Notes under the pieces: model-generated
Seen by the model: only the letters and a program-made list of their open reading frames with translations
Database searches by the model: none
What the model was told of the DNA's origin: nothing
Made by a program: the position numbers and the translations under genes
NCBI GenBank assembly: GCA_013694685.1
Contig: JACDBY010000178.1
Location: forward strand, 1-7,551
Reading direction: 5' to 3'
Source of the DNA: Actinomycetota bacterium
Lineage (GTDB): Bacteria > Actinomycetota > Thermoleophilia > Gaiellales > Gaiellaceae
Length of the DNA stretch: 7,551 nt
Shown: positions 1 through 6,946 of the stretch, piece by piece
Layout of the letters: every line of letters starts with the position of its first letter
Numbering within the stretch: position 1 is the stretch's first letter

Positions 1-1
1 G

Positions 2-538
2 AACGGCCGCATCTGGAAGCTCGAGTTCACAGATCCGGACGACCCGACACAGGCGACGCTCTCGCTGCTGATCGAGGGAGACGACCAGCCGGTCAAGACG
101 CTCGGCGAGATCCATCAGCCCGACAATCTCGAGACGACGGCGGCCGGCAGCCTGATGGTGACGGAGGATCCGGGATCGAGTCAGCAGTTCCCCGTCGGCT
201 CGACGGATCCCGCGGCAACGACGGCTCGTCTCTGGTGGGTCAAGCTCGCCGAGGGCGACATGACGGTCGCCGCAAAAGTAGACCAGTCGGCCGACGAGGG
301 GCCGACCGACGTCGACGCGGCGCGGGCAGGAAATCTCGGCGACTGGGAGTCGAGCGGCGTCGTCGACGCCTCCGAGGTCTTCGGCCCAGGAGCGTTCCTT
401 GTCACGATCCAGGCCAGCACGCTCTGGTTGGAGAAGGAGATCGTTGCGCCCGCCGACGATCCGGGCCCGCTGAAGCGGGGTTACACGAAGAAGCGCGCAG
501 GCGGGCAGCTCGTCCTGCTCCGCGTACCTGGCGCCTAG
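2..538 (+). CDS. PhoX/DUF839-like beta-propeller protein, C-terminal part only
   Basis: This is the last 178 residues of a protein whose start lies left of the window; the frame is open from base 2 to the TAG at 536-538. Visible segments resemble the C-terminal half of the PhoX-like (DUF839) family, secreted calcium/iron-dependent alkaline phosphatases and relatives built on a beta-propeller. They include an opening NGRIWKLEF strand, then HQPDNLETTAAGSLMVTEDP (the 'PDN...G.L...ED' blade motif), later WESSGVVDASEVFGPGAFLV and a final GGQLVLLRVPG. In that family the acidic residues of such blade motifs help bind metal. The signal peptide, expected to be Tat-type in PhoX, cannot be checked because the N-terminus is missing. 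The gene converges on the metallophosphatase at 554 with only 15 bases between stop codons. The family call rests on remembered motifs; another calcium-binding propeller, such as a phytase-like esterase, is the main alternative. Confidence 0.62.
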   Translation, partial: NGRIWKLEFTDPDDPTQATLSLLIEGDDQPVKTLGEIHQPDNLETTAAGSLMVTEDPGSSQQFPVGSTDPAATTARLWWVKLAEGDMTVAAKVDQSADEGPTDVDAARAGNLGDWESSGVVDASEVFGPGAFLVTIQASTLWLEKEIVAPADDPGPLKRGYTKKRAGGQLVLLRVPGA

Positions 539-547
539 CGATCGAGT

Positions 548-577
548 GGTGGGTCAGGCTCTCGGGCCTGGCCCACC
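548..577. terminator. Hairpin at convergent gene ends, possible bidirectional terminator
   Basis: Bases 548-559 pair with 566-577 over 12 positions, one of them a G.U wobble, around the 6-base loop at 560-565. It lies just after the plus-strand stop at 538 and includes the last codons and TGA of the minus-strand phosphatase (stop at 554-556). The position between two converging genes suits a shared transcription end. Neither side carries a run of T, so it is not a textbook intrinsic terminator. Confidence 0.5.
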
Positions 578-1345
578 GTCCGCCTCGTCGAGTCGAACCA
601 CGAAGCCGTTCCCGCCGGCGAAGAGGCAGTGGTCGATGTTCCTGACGCGCCCTGCCCCGTAGTCGAACGGACCCGTCACGTCGCGTGGCTCCGCCCCGAC
701 GACCGAGGCGATCGGTGTGTGCCCGTGCACGATCCGCATGCCGCCGAAAGTGCCGAGGAGCGCGTCGACGGCGCCCATCTCATCGAGGCGTTGGCGGTCG
801 GAGAGGATCCCGAGCAGCGTGTCGACGCGTGCCGCGTCGCCGACCCGAAGCGCCCGGCCGGTCTCGTGGGTGACCTCCTCTATGGAGCCTCCAAGGTCGA
901 GGTACGCGTCGGTGTCGGCGTGCACGAGGAGCCAGTCGCCCTCGCGGGCGAGCGGCGGCAGGTGCGTGATCCAGCCCACCTGCTCGTCGGTCAGCGCGGC
1001 GAGATCCGCGTCCAGCCCGCCGTTCAGCTTCCAGACGTCCAGGAAGGACTGACCGGTGAAGCCCGTGTCCTCGTCCCCGAAGCGCCGGGCGGCGAGGATG
1101 AGCGCCTCGTGGTTCCCGAGCAGGCAGCGGACGGCGCCGGTCGACTCGCGCTCGAGACGTCGAACGAGCTCGAGCGCGCCGATCCCGTCCGGTCCCCGAT
1201 CGAACAGGTCGCCGAGGAGCCAGAGTCTCGCCTCTGCTCCCGACCACCGCTCGCTCGCGTCGAGCAAGCCGGCGTCCCGGAGCAACCCGACGAGGACGTC
1301 GCGATGACCGTGGACGTCGCCCACGGCGAAGACCGGGGCCGGCAA
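554..1345 (-). CDS. PPP-family metallophosphatase (serine/threonine phosphatase-like)
   Basis: The 263-residue cytoplasmic protein has the full calcineurin-type metallophosphoesterase signature in order: GDVHGH (residues 9-14), GDLFDRGPD (45-53), GNHE (77-80), VHAD (141-144) and HGHTP (207-211), ending with the NIDHCLFAGGNGF segment typical of this fold. The Asp, His and Asn residues of these motifs bind the two metal ions, and the HE of GNHE supplies the catalytic His. Known relatives include bacterial PrpA/PrpB-type Ser/Thr phosphatases and ApaH-type Ap4A hydrolases; the sequence does not tell which substrate is used, so protein phosphate, dinucleotide or another phosphoester are all possible. 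The start is a TTG only two bases after the stop of the dehydratase gene, with no clear Shine-Dalgarno sequence, which points to translational coupling. It places GDVHGH nine residues in, as is usual for the family. It is the last gene of the minus-strand run. Confidence 0.87.
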   Translation of the reverse strand: MPAPVFAVGDVHGHRDVLVGLLRDAGLLDASERWSGAEARLWLLGDLFDRGPDGIGALELVRRLERESTGAVRCLLGNHEALILAARRFGDEDTGFTGQSFLDVWKLNGGLDADLAALTDEQVGWITHLPPLAREGDWLLVHADTDAYLDLGGSIEEVTHETGRALRVGDAARVDTLLGILSDRQRLDEMGAVDALLGTFGGMRIVHGHTPIASVVGAEPRDVTGPFDYGAGRVRNIDHCLFAGGNGFVVRLDEADGGPGPRA

Positions 1346-1347
1346 GG

Positions 1348-3231
1348 TCAGATCGCGGCGGGGTCGGTCTGCGGGACGGCCGCCGGGACGCGCCGCGGAT
1401 CGCGCACCACGCGACGGAGCTCACCGACGAGCTCGAGTGTCTCCCCTTCCTCGACCAGCCGCTCGAGCTGCGCGAGCTCGGATTCGAGCCATTCCGGGTC
1501 GATCGGGGGTCGCGCGATCAGCTGGATCTTCGGGTGCCGGCTCGGCGAGACCGTCTCGTCCCCGCCGACGAGCTCCTCGTGCAGCTTCTCGCCGGGAGCG
1601 GGGCCGATGAAGTCGATCGCGACGTCGACGCCCGGCTCCTTCCCGGAAAGCCGGATCATCTTCTCGGCCAGGTCGACGATCCGCACCGGCTCACCCATGT
1701 CGAGCACGTACACCTGTCCGCGGCCGCCCATCGCGCCCGCCTGGACGACGAGCTGCACCGCCTCCGGGATCGTCATGAAGAATCGGGTCATCTCGGGATG
1801 GGTGACCGTCACAGGTCCACCGCGGGCGATCTGCCGGCGGAAGATCGGGACGACCGATCCGGACGAGCCGAGCACGTTCCCGAAGCGAACGGCGACGAAC
1901 CGGGTGGCGACGTCCGCGCGGTGACCCCAGGTCTCGACGATCCACTCGGCAAGGGCCTTCGACTGCCCCATCACCGTGCGGGCGTTTGCAGCCTTGTCGG
2001 TCGAGACGAGGACGAATCGCTTCGCGCCAAACTCGACGGCCACGTCCGCGACCACTCTCGTGCCGAGCGTGTTGTTGCGAACCGCCTCGAGCGGATTCGC
2101 CTCCATGAGCGCGACGTGCTTGTAGGCCGCCGCGTGGAAGACGACCCCGGGGCGGTACTTGTCGAACACCTGCCGGAGCTTGCCCGCGTCCTTGACGTCA
2201 CCCACGACCGCGGCCGCCGCGAGGAAGCGCCGCTCACGGACGAGCTCGCGCTCGATCTCGAAGAGGGCCGGCTCTGCGTTGTCGAGCAGCACGAGCTTCG
2301 CCGGCCCGACGCGCGCGATCTGACGGCAGAGCTCCGAGCCGATCGACCCTCCAGCGCCGGTCACGAGCACGACCTCGCCGGCGAGGTAGTCGGAGATCGA
2401 GGCGATGTCGACGTCGACCGGCTCGCGACCGAGCACGTCCTCGACCTCGACCGGTCGCAGCTGGCGCGCGAGGTCGACGTCGCCCGAGACGAGGTCGGAG
2501 AGGCTCGGGAGCGTCTTCACCGGCACGTCGAGCCGCCGCGCGGTGTCGACGATCATCGCCCGCAACGCGCCCGAGGCGGACGGGATCGCGATCAGCACCT
2601 CGTCGGGACGGCGGTCGCGAAGGATGTGCTCGAGCTCGGAGATCGTGCCGAGGACGCGCACCCCGTGGAGCCGGAGGTTGCGCTTCCGCGGGTCGTCGTC
2701 GAGGAGCCCGATCGGGGTGTAGCCGAGCGCGGGGTTGCGTTGCATCTCTTTGATGACGAGCTGGCCGGCATCCCCCGCGCCGACGACGATCACGGCCCTG
2801 CCGCGGTTCACGATTCGACCCGGCAGCGGCCGCTCGATCAGCGTGCGCGCCAGGAGCCGCGAGCCGGCGACCAGGGCGAGGCAGAGGAGGAGGTCGATGA
2901 ACCAGACACCCCGCGGGACGGCCGCACGGTGGACGTCGAACAGCGTAAAGACGAGAAAGACCGCGATCGAGGCGAGTGCCACGCCTCGCATGACCGTCCA
3001 CATGTCACGCGTCGAGACGTATCGCCACCACCTGTTGTAGAAGCCGGCGAACGCGAAGACCGGCAGCTTGATGCCAACAACTAGCAGCAGGATCGTCCAG
3101 TCGAGGTAGTGGTCGTAGTAGACCGGGCGCTCCTCGAACCGCAGCGTCCAGGCGAGCCACCACGCCGCTGCCACGAGGCCGGCATCGACGGCGGCCTGCC
3201 AGATCGAGTGACGGGTGACCGGGCTCCGCAT
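1348..3231 (-). CDS. Membrane-anchored nucleotide-sugar 4,6-dehydratase, CapD/WbpM/PglF type
   Basis: The 627-residue protein belongs to the long FlaA1/CapD/WbpM group. Four probable membrane helices (about residues 12-31, 45-64, 82-99 and 109-125) come first. Next is a Rossmann-like domain with GAGDAG at 151-156 and IGLLDDDP at 174-181, followed by the catalytic extended SDR domain with TGAGGSIGSE at 291-300 (NAD(P) binding), HAAAYKHV at 366-373, STDK at 410-413 and MGQSK at 421-425. Met in place of the usual SDR Tyr in the M-x3-K pair is characteristic of this group. Family members such as PglF and WbpM convert UDP-GlcNAc to UDP-4-keto-6-deoxy-GlcNAc, the first step towards bacillosamine or QuiNAc/FucNAc sugars. 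The length matches full WbpM/PglF proteins. ATG at 3231 is preferred because AGGGG lies seven bases upstream; an ATG 27 codons further up would add an Arg/Ser-rich tail overlapping the aminotransferase gene. The product would feed the aminotransferase encoded just upstream. The exact substrate is inferred. Confidence 0.9.
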   Translation of the reverse strand: MRSPVTRHSIWQAAVDAGLVAAAWWLAWTLRFEERPVYYDHYLDWTILLLVVGIKLPVFAFAGFYNRWWRYVSTRDMWTVMRGVALASIAVFLVFTLFDVHRAAVPRGVWFIDLLLCLALVAGSRLLARTLIERPLPGRIVNRGRAVIVVGAGDAGQLVIKEMQRNPALGYTPIGLLDDDPRKRNLRLHGVRVLGTISELEHILRDRRPDEVLIAIPSASGALRAMIVDTARRLDVPVKTLPSLSDLVSGDVDLARQLRPVEVEDVLGREPVDVDIASISDYLAGEVVLVTGAGGSIGSELCRQIARVGPAKLVLLDNAEPALFEIERELVRERRFLAAAAVVGDVKDAGKLRQVFDKYRPGVVFHAAAYKHVALMEANPLEAVRNNTLGTRVVADVAVEFGAKRFVLVSTDKAANARTVMGQSKALAEWIVETWGHRADVATRFVAVRFGNVLGSSGSVVPIFRRQIARGGPVTVTHPEMTRFFMTIPEAVQLVVQAGAMGGRGQVYVLDMGEPVRIVDLAEKMIRLSGKEPGVDVAIDFIGPAPGEKLHEELVGGDETVSPSRHPKIQLIARPPIDPEWLESELAQLERLVEEGETLELVGELRRVVRDPRRVPAAVPQTDPAAI

Positions 3232-3238
3232 CGAGGCG

Positions 3239-3243
3239 CCCCT
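3239..3243 (-). promoter_or_regulatory. Ribosome binding site of the dehydratase gene, embedded in the upstream stop
   Basis: On the minus strand AGGGG lies seven bases before the ATG at 3231 and shares its first two bases with the TAG stop of the aminotransferase gene. It decides the start of the dehydratase gene, ruling against the longer reading, and ribosomes ending the aminotransferase would be placed on this site, so the two are probably made in step. Confidence 0.6.
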
Positions 3244-4318
3244 ACGCGGCGACGCCGACAGCCGACTTGACCGTCGCGACGACCTGCTCCTGCTGCTCTG
3301 CGGAGATCCCACCCCACATCGGAAGCGCGAGGTTCTCCGCGGCCGCGCGCTCGGTTTCGGGAAGCGAGCCGGCCCGGTACCCCAGGTAGGCCATCGCAGG
3401 CTGGAGGTGGAGCGGCGTCACGTAGAAGGACGCCGACGCGATCCCGACCTCGTCGAGAGCGGAGGCGACGCGGTCGCGATCGGCCGACCGGACGACGTAC
3501 ATGTGGTAGACGTGGCCGCCGTCCTCGGCAGGCAGCTCGACGGCGTCCCCCAGGCCGAGCTCGGCGTAGAGCGCCGCTGCCCGGCGCCGGCCCCGGTTCC
3601 AGCCCGCGAGCTGCGGAAGGAAGACGCGGAGCGCGGCGGCCTGGATCGCGTCGAGGCGGGAGTTCGTCCCCACGAGCTCGAAGGTCTTCTTGTCGACCGA
3701 GCCGTGGAAGCGCAGCTTGCGTACGGTGTCGGCGACGTTGTTGTCCGTACAGGCAACTAGTCCTCCGTCGCCGAGGGCGAAGAGGTTCTTCGAGGGGAAG
3801 AAGCTGAAGGTCGAGCAGACGCCGGTCGTCGCGATCCCCGGCGCGCCGAAGGCCTGAGCGGCGTCCTCGAGGAGCGGGACGCCGAGCGCGGCGAGCTCGA
3901 GGAGCGGCGCCGGCCGACCGAAGAGGTGCACCGGCACGACCGCCCTCGTGCGCGTCGTGATGCGCGCCGCGACGTCCTCAGGATCGAGGTTGAACGTCGC
4001 GGGGCCGATGTCGGCGAACACGGGCGTCGCGCCGACCCGGGCGATCGCCTCGGCGGTCGCGTAGAAGGTGAAGGCGGGGCAGATCACCTCGTCGCCGCGA
4101 CCGATCCCCATCGCCTCGAGCGCGAGGACGAGCGCGTCGGTTCCGTTCGCGACACCGATCGCGTGCGGCACGCCGAGATAGGCGGCCGACTCGCGCTCGA
4201 ACGCCTCGACCTCCGGCCCGAAGATGAACCGGCCGGACTCGAGAATCTCTGCGAACCGCTCCTTGAGCTCGGGGATCAGCGGCTCGTACTGGGACTTGAC
4301 GTCGACGAGGGGGATCAC
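3242..4318 (-). CDS. DegT/DnrJ/EryC1/StrS-family PLP sugar aminotransferase
   Basis: The 358-residue fold-type I PLP enzyme transfers an amino group, normally from glutamate, to a keto group of a nucleotide sugar. Family landmarks in order: IPLVDVKSQYE (2-12), GPEVEAFE (34-41), NGTDAL (58-63, cofactor phosphate), GDEVICPAFTFYATA (75-89), EDAAQAFGA (151-159, the Asp contacts the PLP ring nitrogen), FFPSKNL (173-179, Lys177 forms the Schiff base), GDGG (183-186), NSRLDAIQAA (219-228) and YHMYV (271-275). The start is GTG at 4318, because the family's typical N-terminus (IPxVDxKxQY) follows directly and no ATG is nearby; the ribosome site is weak. By its N-terminus it looks closer to 3-keto-sugar aminotransferases such as WbpE or QdtB than to 4-keto enzymes such as PglE, yet its neighbour is a 4,6-dehydratase, so the ring position aminated is open. 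The role is envelope or exopolysaccharide sugar synthesis in the cytoplasm. Confidence 0.9.
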   Translation of the reverse strand: MIPLVDVKSQYEPLIPELKERFAEILESGRFIFGPEVEAFERESAAYLGVPHAIGVANGTDALVLALEAMGIGRGDEVICPAFTFYATAEAIARVGATPVFADIGPATFNLDPEDVAARITTRTRAVVPVHLFGRPAPLLELAALGVPLLEDAAQAFGAPGIATTGVCSTFSFFPSKNLFALGDGGLVACTDNNVADTVRKLRFHGSVDKKTFELVGTNSRLDAIQAAALRVFLPQLAGWNRGRRRAAALYAELGLGDAVELPAEDGGHVYHMYVVRSADRDRVASALDEVGIASASFYVTPLHLQPAMAYLGYRAGSLPETERAAAENLALPMWGGISAEQQEQVVATVKSAVGVAA

Positions 4319-4353
4319 GACTGCCCGAGTGTACCCGGGTGTTCGGCCCGATT

Positions 4354-4389
4354 CCCCTGCTCTAGCGGGCAGGGGCCGGACAGGTCCGG
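4354..4389 (-). terminator. Two adjacent hairpins in the DedA-aminotransferase gap
   Basis: The 74-base gap 4319-4392 holds CCCCTGC (4354-4360) pairing with GCAGGGG (4369-4375) around an 8-base loop, and CCGGA (4376-4380) pairing with TCCGG (4385-4389) around CAGG. The two stems abut and could stack. In minus-strand RNA they come right after the DedA stop and are followed by AATCGGG, not a T run. They may form an attenuator, an RNA-stability element or a partial terminator dividing the run of genes. ACCCGGGT at 4333-4340 is a short palindrome in the same gap. No convincing promoter for the aminotransferase gene was found there. Confidence 0.4.
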
Positions 4390-4392
4390 GGC

Positions 4393-5085
4393 CTACGCGA
4401 CCTCGTCCACGGGTCGGCGACGTCGCCGGACGAAGCGCCAGCAGAGCCACACGACGACGGCGAGAACGATGGCAACGACGCCATACTCGGCGTACCGGAA
4501 CCCCTCGTGGAACCGCTCCCAGTTGGCGCCCGCCGCCCAGCCGGCGCCCGCGAACGCGAAGCACCAGGTGGCCGAGCCGAGGAGCGTGAGCCACACGTAC
4601 GGGCCTAGTTGCGCGCGGAAGACACCGGCAGGGATCGAGATGAACGAACGCGCGACGGGCGTCAGCCGGCCGACGAAGACGGCCCACTCCTCCCACCGGT
4701 CGAACCAGCGCTCCGCCTTGTCGAGCTTCGCCTCGTTGAGGTGGAGCCACCTGCCGTGGCGCTCCAGCCACGGCCGCCCGAGCGCGGCGCCCAGATACCA
4801 GCCCCCGATCGCGCCGACGAGATACCCGACGGATCCTGCGATCGCGACACCGAGGTAGGCCGGCAGGCCGCTCTCCAGCTCGTAGCCGAAGACGGTGGCC
4901 GACTGCCCGGCGAAAGCGCCGGCCGCCAGTGCACCGCCGTAGACCATGACGACCTCGCTCGCGGCGGGGAGCACGGCGTCGACGAGCATCAGGAGGAAGA
5001 TGGCGTAGAGCCCGTAGTCGCCGATCGCAGCGGTGACCCCGTCCGTGATCGCGTGCAGGGCGTCGCTCAGGATGCTCGCGAGCAC
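4393..5085 (-). CDS. DedA-family (VTT domain) integral membrane protein
   Basis: The 230-residue protein has the DedA pattern. An amphipathic N-terminus is followed by a hydrophobic segment at about 25-52 containing LPAASEVVM (39-47, with the conserved acidic Glu44), a helix near 78-102 and a loop. Then comes the family signature FVGRLTPVARSFISIPAG (137-154), with Arg140, Pro143 and Arg146 in a predicted re-entrant segment, and finally helices at about 165-188 and 200-220 and an Arg-rich tail. DedA proteins act in the inner membrane; members such as UptA return undecaprenyl phosphate to the inner leaflet, and others scramble phospholipids or depend on the proton gradient. Which lipid this one moves is not shown by the sequence. 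The length is normal. The start is GTG at 5085, 12 bases after the stop of the glycosidase gene, with a weak AGG upstream. Lying between a secreted glycosidase and nucleotide-sugar genes, it fits lipid-carrier recycling, an inference from context. Confidence 0.88.
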   Translation of the reverse strand: MLASILSDALHAITDGVTAAIGDYGLYAIFLLMLVDAVLPAASEVVMVYGGALAAGAFAGQSATVFGYELESGLPAYLGVAIAGSVGYLVGAIGGWYLGAALGRPWLERHGRWLHLNEAKLDKAERWFDRWEEWAVFVGRLTPVARSFISIPAGVFRAQLGPYVWLTLLGSATWCFAFAGAGWAAGANWERFHEGFRYAEYGVVAIVLAVVVWLCWRFVRRRRRPVDEVA

Positions 5086-5097
5086 GATCGCGGAAAC

Positions 5098-6840
5098 CTA
5101 GCGACGCTTCGGCGCGCGGGCCTTCGTCAGGCTGATCGGCGCGACGAGCTCTGTGCGGCCGACCTCGCTCGTGGCGACCACCCTGACGACGAAGGGGCCG
5201 GCGAGGCGGCGCATCGCCGGCCCTCGCCCATCCCAGGTGAGCTGTCGCTGGCCGGCCTCGAGACGGCTCGTTGCGAGGAGCCGGCGAACGACCCGGCCCG
5301 CCGGATCGAGCAGCGTGACGCTCGTGCGTGCCGGACGCGCGAGACGCCACGAGACCACGATCGAGCGGCCGGCGGGCGGCACCGCGCGGAGCTTCGGAAC
5401 GCGGAGGAAGCCGAGCGTGTCGTCGACGACGAACGGCCGCGTCATCGCCGAGGGCTGGCCGACATCGTCGACGGCGCTCACCTCGAGCGCCCAGCGACCG
5501 GGGACGGGACGACTCCCGACCGGACTCGGTGGTGGGAACGGCAGACGGTACGTTCCCGGCTGCTGCGGGGTGACGGAGGAGAAGGGCGCCGTGCCGTCGG
5601 GAGCGCGCAGCGTCACGGTCACCGTCGACGGCCGGACGAGCCGATATGCGAGCTCGGGCGACTCGGCGACGCCGTCGCCGTTCGGCGAGACGAGCGCGGG
5701 CGGTTCCGGCGCGAAGACGCCTCGGTAGAGCAGCATCACCCCGGTCGAGATCGCCCGCTCGCGACCGTCGGACGGCCGGTTCAGCAGCGCTCCGTCGAAC
5801 GCCATCGTCGTCGAGCCGCCGCTGTCGAGCCCCATCCCCGTCACGGCACCGAGCCGGACGAGCGCCTGGGCGAGCTCGTAACTCGTGAGCCCGATGCTGT
5901 AGCCGGGTTGGCGACCGTCGACCGCGACCAGCACGATGCGGCCGTCGCGGAGCTGGCCGATCGCGCTGCGCGGCGCGCGCGGGCCGAGCTGGCTCGTAGT
6001 GAACTTCTCGCCCGAGCGGTAGAGCGCGAGGCCGTCGCGAACGAGCTGCGGGCCACCGCCGAAGGCCGAGAGCACCCCGGGCCAGACCGGCTTGATCGAG
6101 AGGCGCACGGTCAGCGTGGTGCCGACTGTTGCCTCCGCCGAGGCGGCCGCGGCCGACTGGCCGCGCGCGAGGAGCACCGCGCCTCCGGGCGGGATCGCGA
6201 CCGCACCACCGCCGGCTCGCACCTCGACGACGGGGGCGGCGAGATCCACCTCCGGCGTCGCCGTGGGAAACGGGAACAGAACGAGGGCGACGCTGCCGGG
6301 AAGCTCGGGCGTGGACGGCCCGTACGCGTCCGTGTAGAGCGCCGACCCGTCGGGTGTCGGCGGCGCGTTGAGTCCGCGCACGATGCGCGTGCCTCCTAAC
6401 CCGCGCCAGCTTCCGACGAAGGACGCCCGGCGCACCTCGAGCCGTCCGTCGGTCGTGACGCCCGCGCTCGCCCGGTCGGCGTTCGGCGGCGTGACGAGCC
6501 GGCCCTCGTTCAGCAGGACACCCGACGGCCGCCCCGTCGCGAACGTGAAGTAGTCGCCGTTGACACCGGCGGTGGCGGCCCTCGGCGCGAGCCGGCGCTG
6601 CATCTCGGTCAGCGTCTCTCGCCCGACGACCGTGTCGTTCGAGAGGACGGGCTCGAGAGTCGTGAGCCCCCCGGGCCTCGGCCCGCGGAGGACGTTGATC
6701 GCGACAGGTCCCCGGGGCGTGAACTGGACGCCCGGCTCGAAGGTGACGCCCGGCCAGAGCTCGCGCGGAGCCGCGGCTCCCTGCTCCGCGACGAACGCAG
6801 CAGCGAGCGAGAGCGCGGCGATGAGGAGCAGACGGCGCAT
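5098..6840 (-). CDS. Secreted phosphodiester glycosidase (NAGPA/DUF2233) with FlgD-like Ig domains
   Basis: The 580-residue exported protein begins with a signal peptide (MRRLLLIAALSLAAAFVAEQ, then GAAA; likely cleavage near 22-24). The NAGPA domain spans about 45-372, with GVNGDYFTF (92-100), SAFGGGPQLV (258-267), RSAIGQLRDGRIVLVAVDGR (291-310), LTSYELAQALVRLGA (318-332) and GLDSGGSTTM (337-346). Its namesake removes GlcNAc from a phosphodiester on lysosomal enzymes; bacterial members are thought to act on sugar-phosphodiesters of the wall or on exopolysaccharide. After VSPNGDG (384-390), a motif common at the start of surface Ig-like domains, comes a first beta domain (about 395-475), then a second, FlgD-like one (about 482-572) with VTLLDPAGRVVRRLL, LEAGQRQLTWDGRG and a closing strand. 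The tail is basic (RAPKRR). The ATG at 6840 is chosen because the signal peptide starts there; reading further upstream would run across the divergent gene. A Ser replaces the first Gly of the usual DGGGSTTM. It heads the five-gene minus-strand run. Confidence 0.88.
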   Translation of the reverse strand: MRRLLLIAALSLAAAFVAEQGAAAPRELWPGVTFEPGVQFTPRGPVAINVLRGPRPGGLTTLEPVLSNDTVVGRETLTEMQRRLAPRAATAGVNGDYFTFATGRPSGVLLNEGRLVTPPNADRASAGVTTDGRLEVRRASFVGSWRGLGGTRIVRGLNAPPTPDGSALYTDAYGPSTPELPGSVALVLFPFPTATPEVDLAAPVVEVRAGGGAVAIPPGGAVLLARGQSAAAASAEATVGTTLTVRLSIKPVWPGVLSAFGGGPQLVRDGLALYRSGEKFTTSQLGPRAPRSAIGQLRDGRIVLVAVDGRQPGYSIGLTSYELAQALVRLGAVTGMGLDSGGSTTMAFDGALLNRPSDGRERAISTGVMLLYRGVFAPEPPALVSPNGDGVAESPELAYRLVRPSTVTVTLRAPDGTAPFSSVTPQQPGTYRLPFPPPSPVGSRPVPGRWALEVSAVDDVGQPSAMTRPFVVDDTLGFLRVPKLRAVPPAGRSIVVSWRLARPARTSVTLLDPAGRVVRRLLATSRLEAGQRQLTWDGRGPAMRRLAGPFVVRVVATSEVGRTELVAPISLTKARAPKRR

Positions 6841-6852
6841 CGACCCCGACCG

Positions 6853-6858
6853 AGCGTA
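6853..6858 (-). promoter_or_regulatory. Possible -10 box for the glycosidase operon
   Basis: TACGCT on the minus strand fits the TAnnnT pattern of a -10 element and ends 12 bases before the ATG at 6840, so any 5' leader would be only a few bases long. No good -35 match is present 17 bases upstream (CCGGCG). It is supported mainly by its position in the divergent intergenic region; such hexamers also arise by chance. Confidence 0.25.
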
Positions 6859-6925
6859 GAGCAGCCTCGTCGCGACGCCGGAGATCCTCACGCATTCCGT
6901 ACGAACGATCCGTGGGACGCGGTCC

Positions 6926-6938
6926 GGCCGAGGCGGCC
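6926..6938. repeat. Short inverted repeat in the divergent promoter region
   Basis: GGCCG (6926-6930) and CGGCC (6934-6938) are inverted around AGG. A second small one, GGAC (6915-6918) and GTCC (6922-6925) around GCG, abuts it. The pair lies where the -35 region of the 6959 gene should be, so an operator is possible. In such G+C-rich DNA, arms of this length are weak evidence. Confidence 0.25.
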
Positions 6939-6946
6939 TCCGACGG

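Noticed and set aside
629..1924. A 431-codon plus-strand open frame across the phosphatase and dehydratase genes
   Set aside because: It lies antisense to two well-supported enzymes and crosses their junction. Its translation is Arg/Asp/Glu/Pro-rich with no motif; long antisense frames are expected in such G+C-rich coding DNA.
1534..3084. A 516-codon plus-strand open frame inside the dehydratase gene
   Set aside because: It is entirely antisense to the dehydratase; the product is low-complexity (Arg, Asp, Val, Glu) with no family signature.
3232..3312. A 27-residue Arg/Ser-rich N-terminal extension of the dehydratase
   Set aside because: It overlaps the end of the aminotransferase gene in another frame, and a good ribosome site sits seven bases before the ATG at 3231.
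4609..6399. A 596-codon plus-strand open frame opposite DedA and the glycosidase
   Set aside because: It spans two real genes on the other strand and encodes an Arg/Asp/Ala-rich sequence without domains, so it is a composition shadow.
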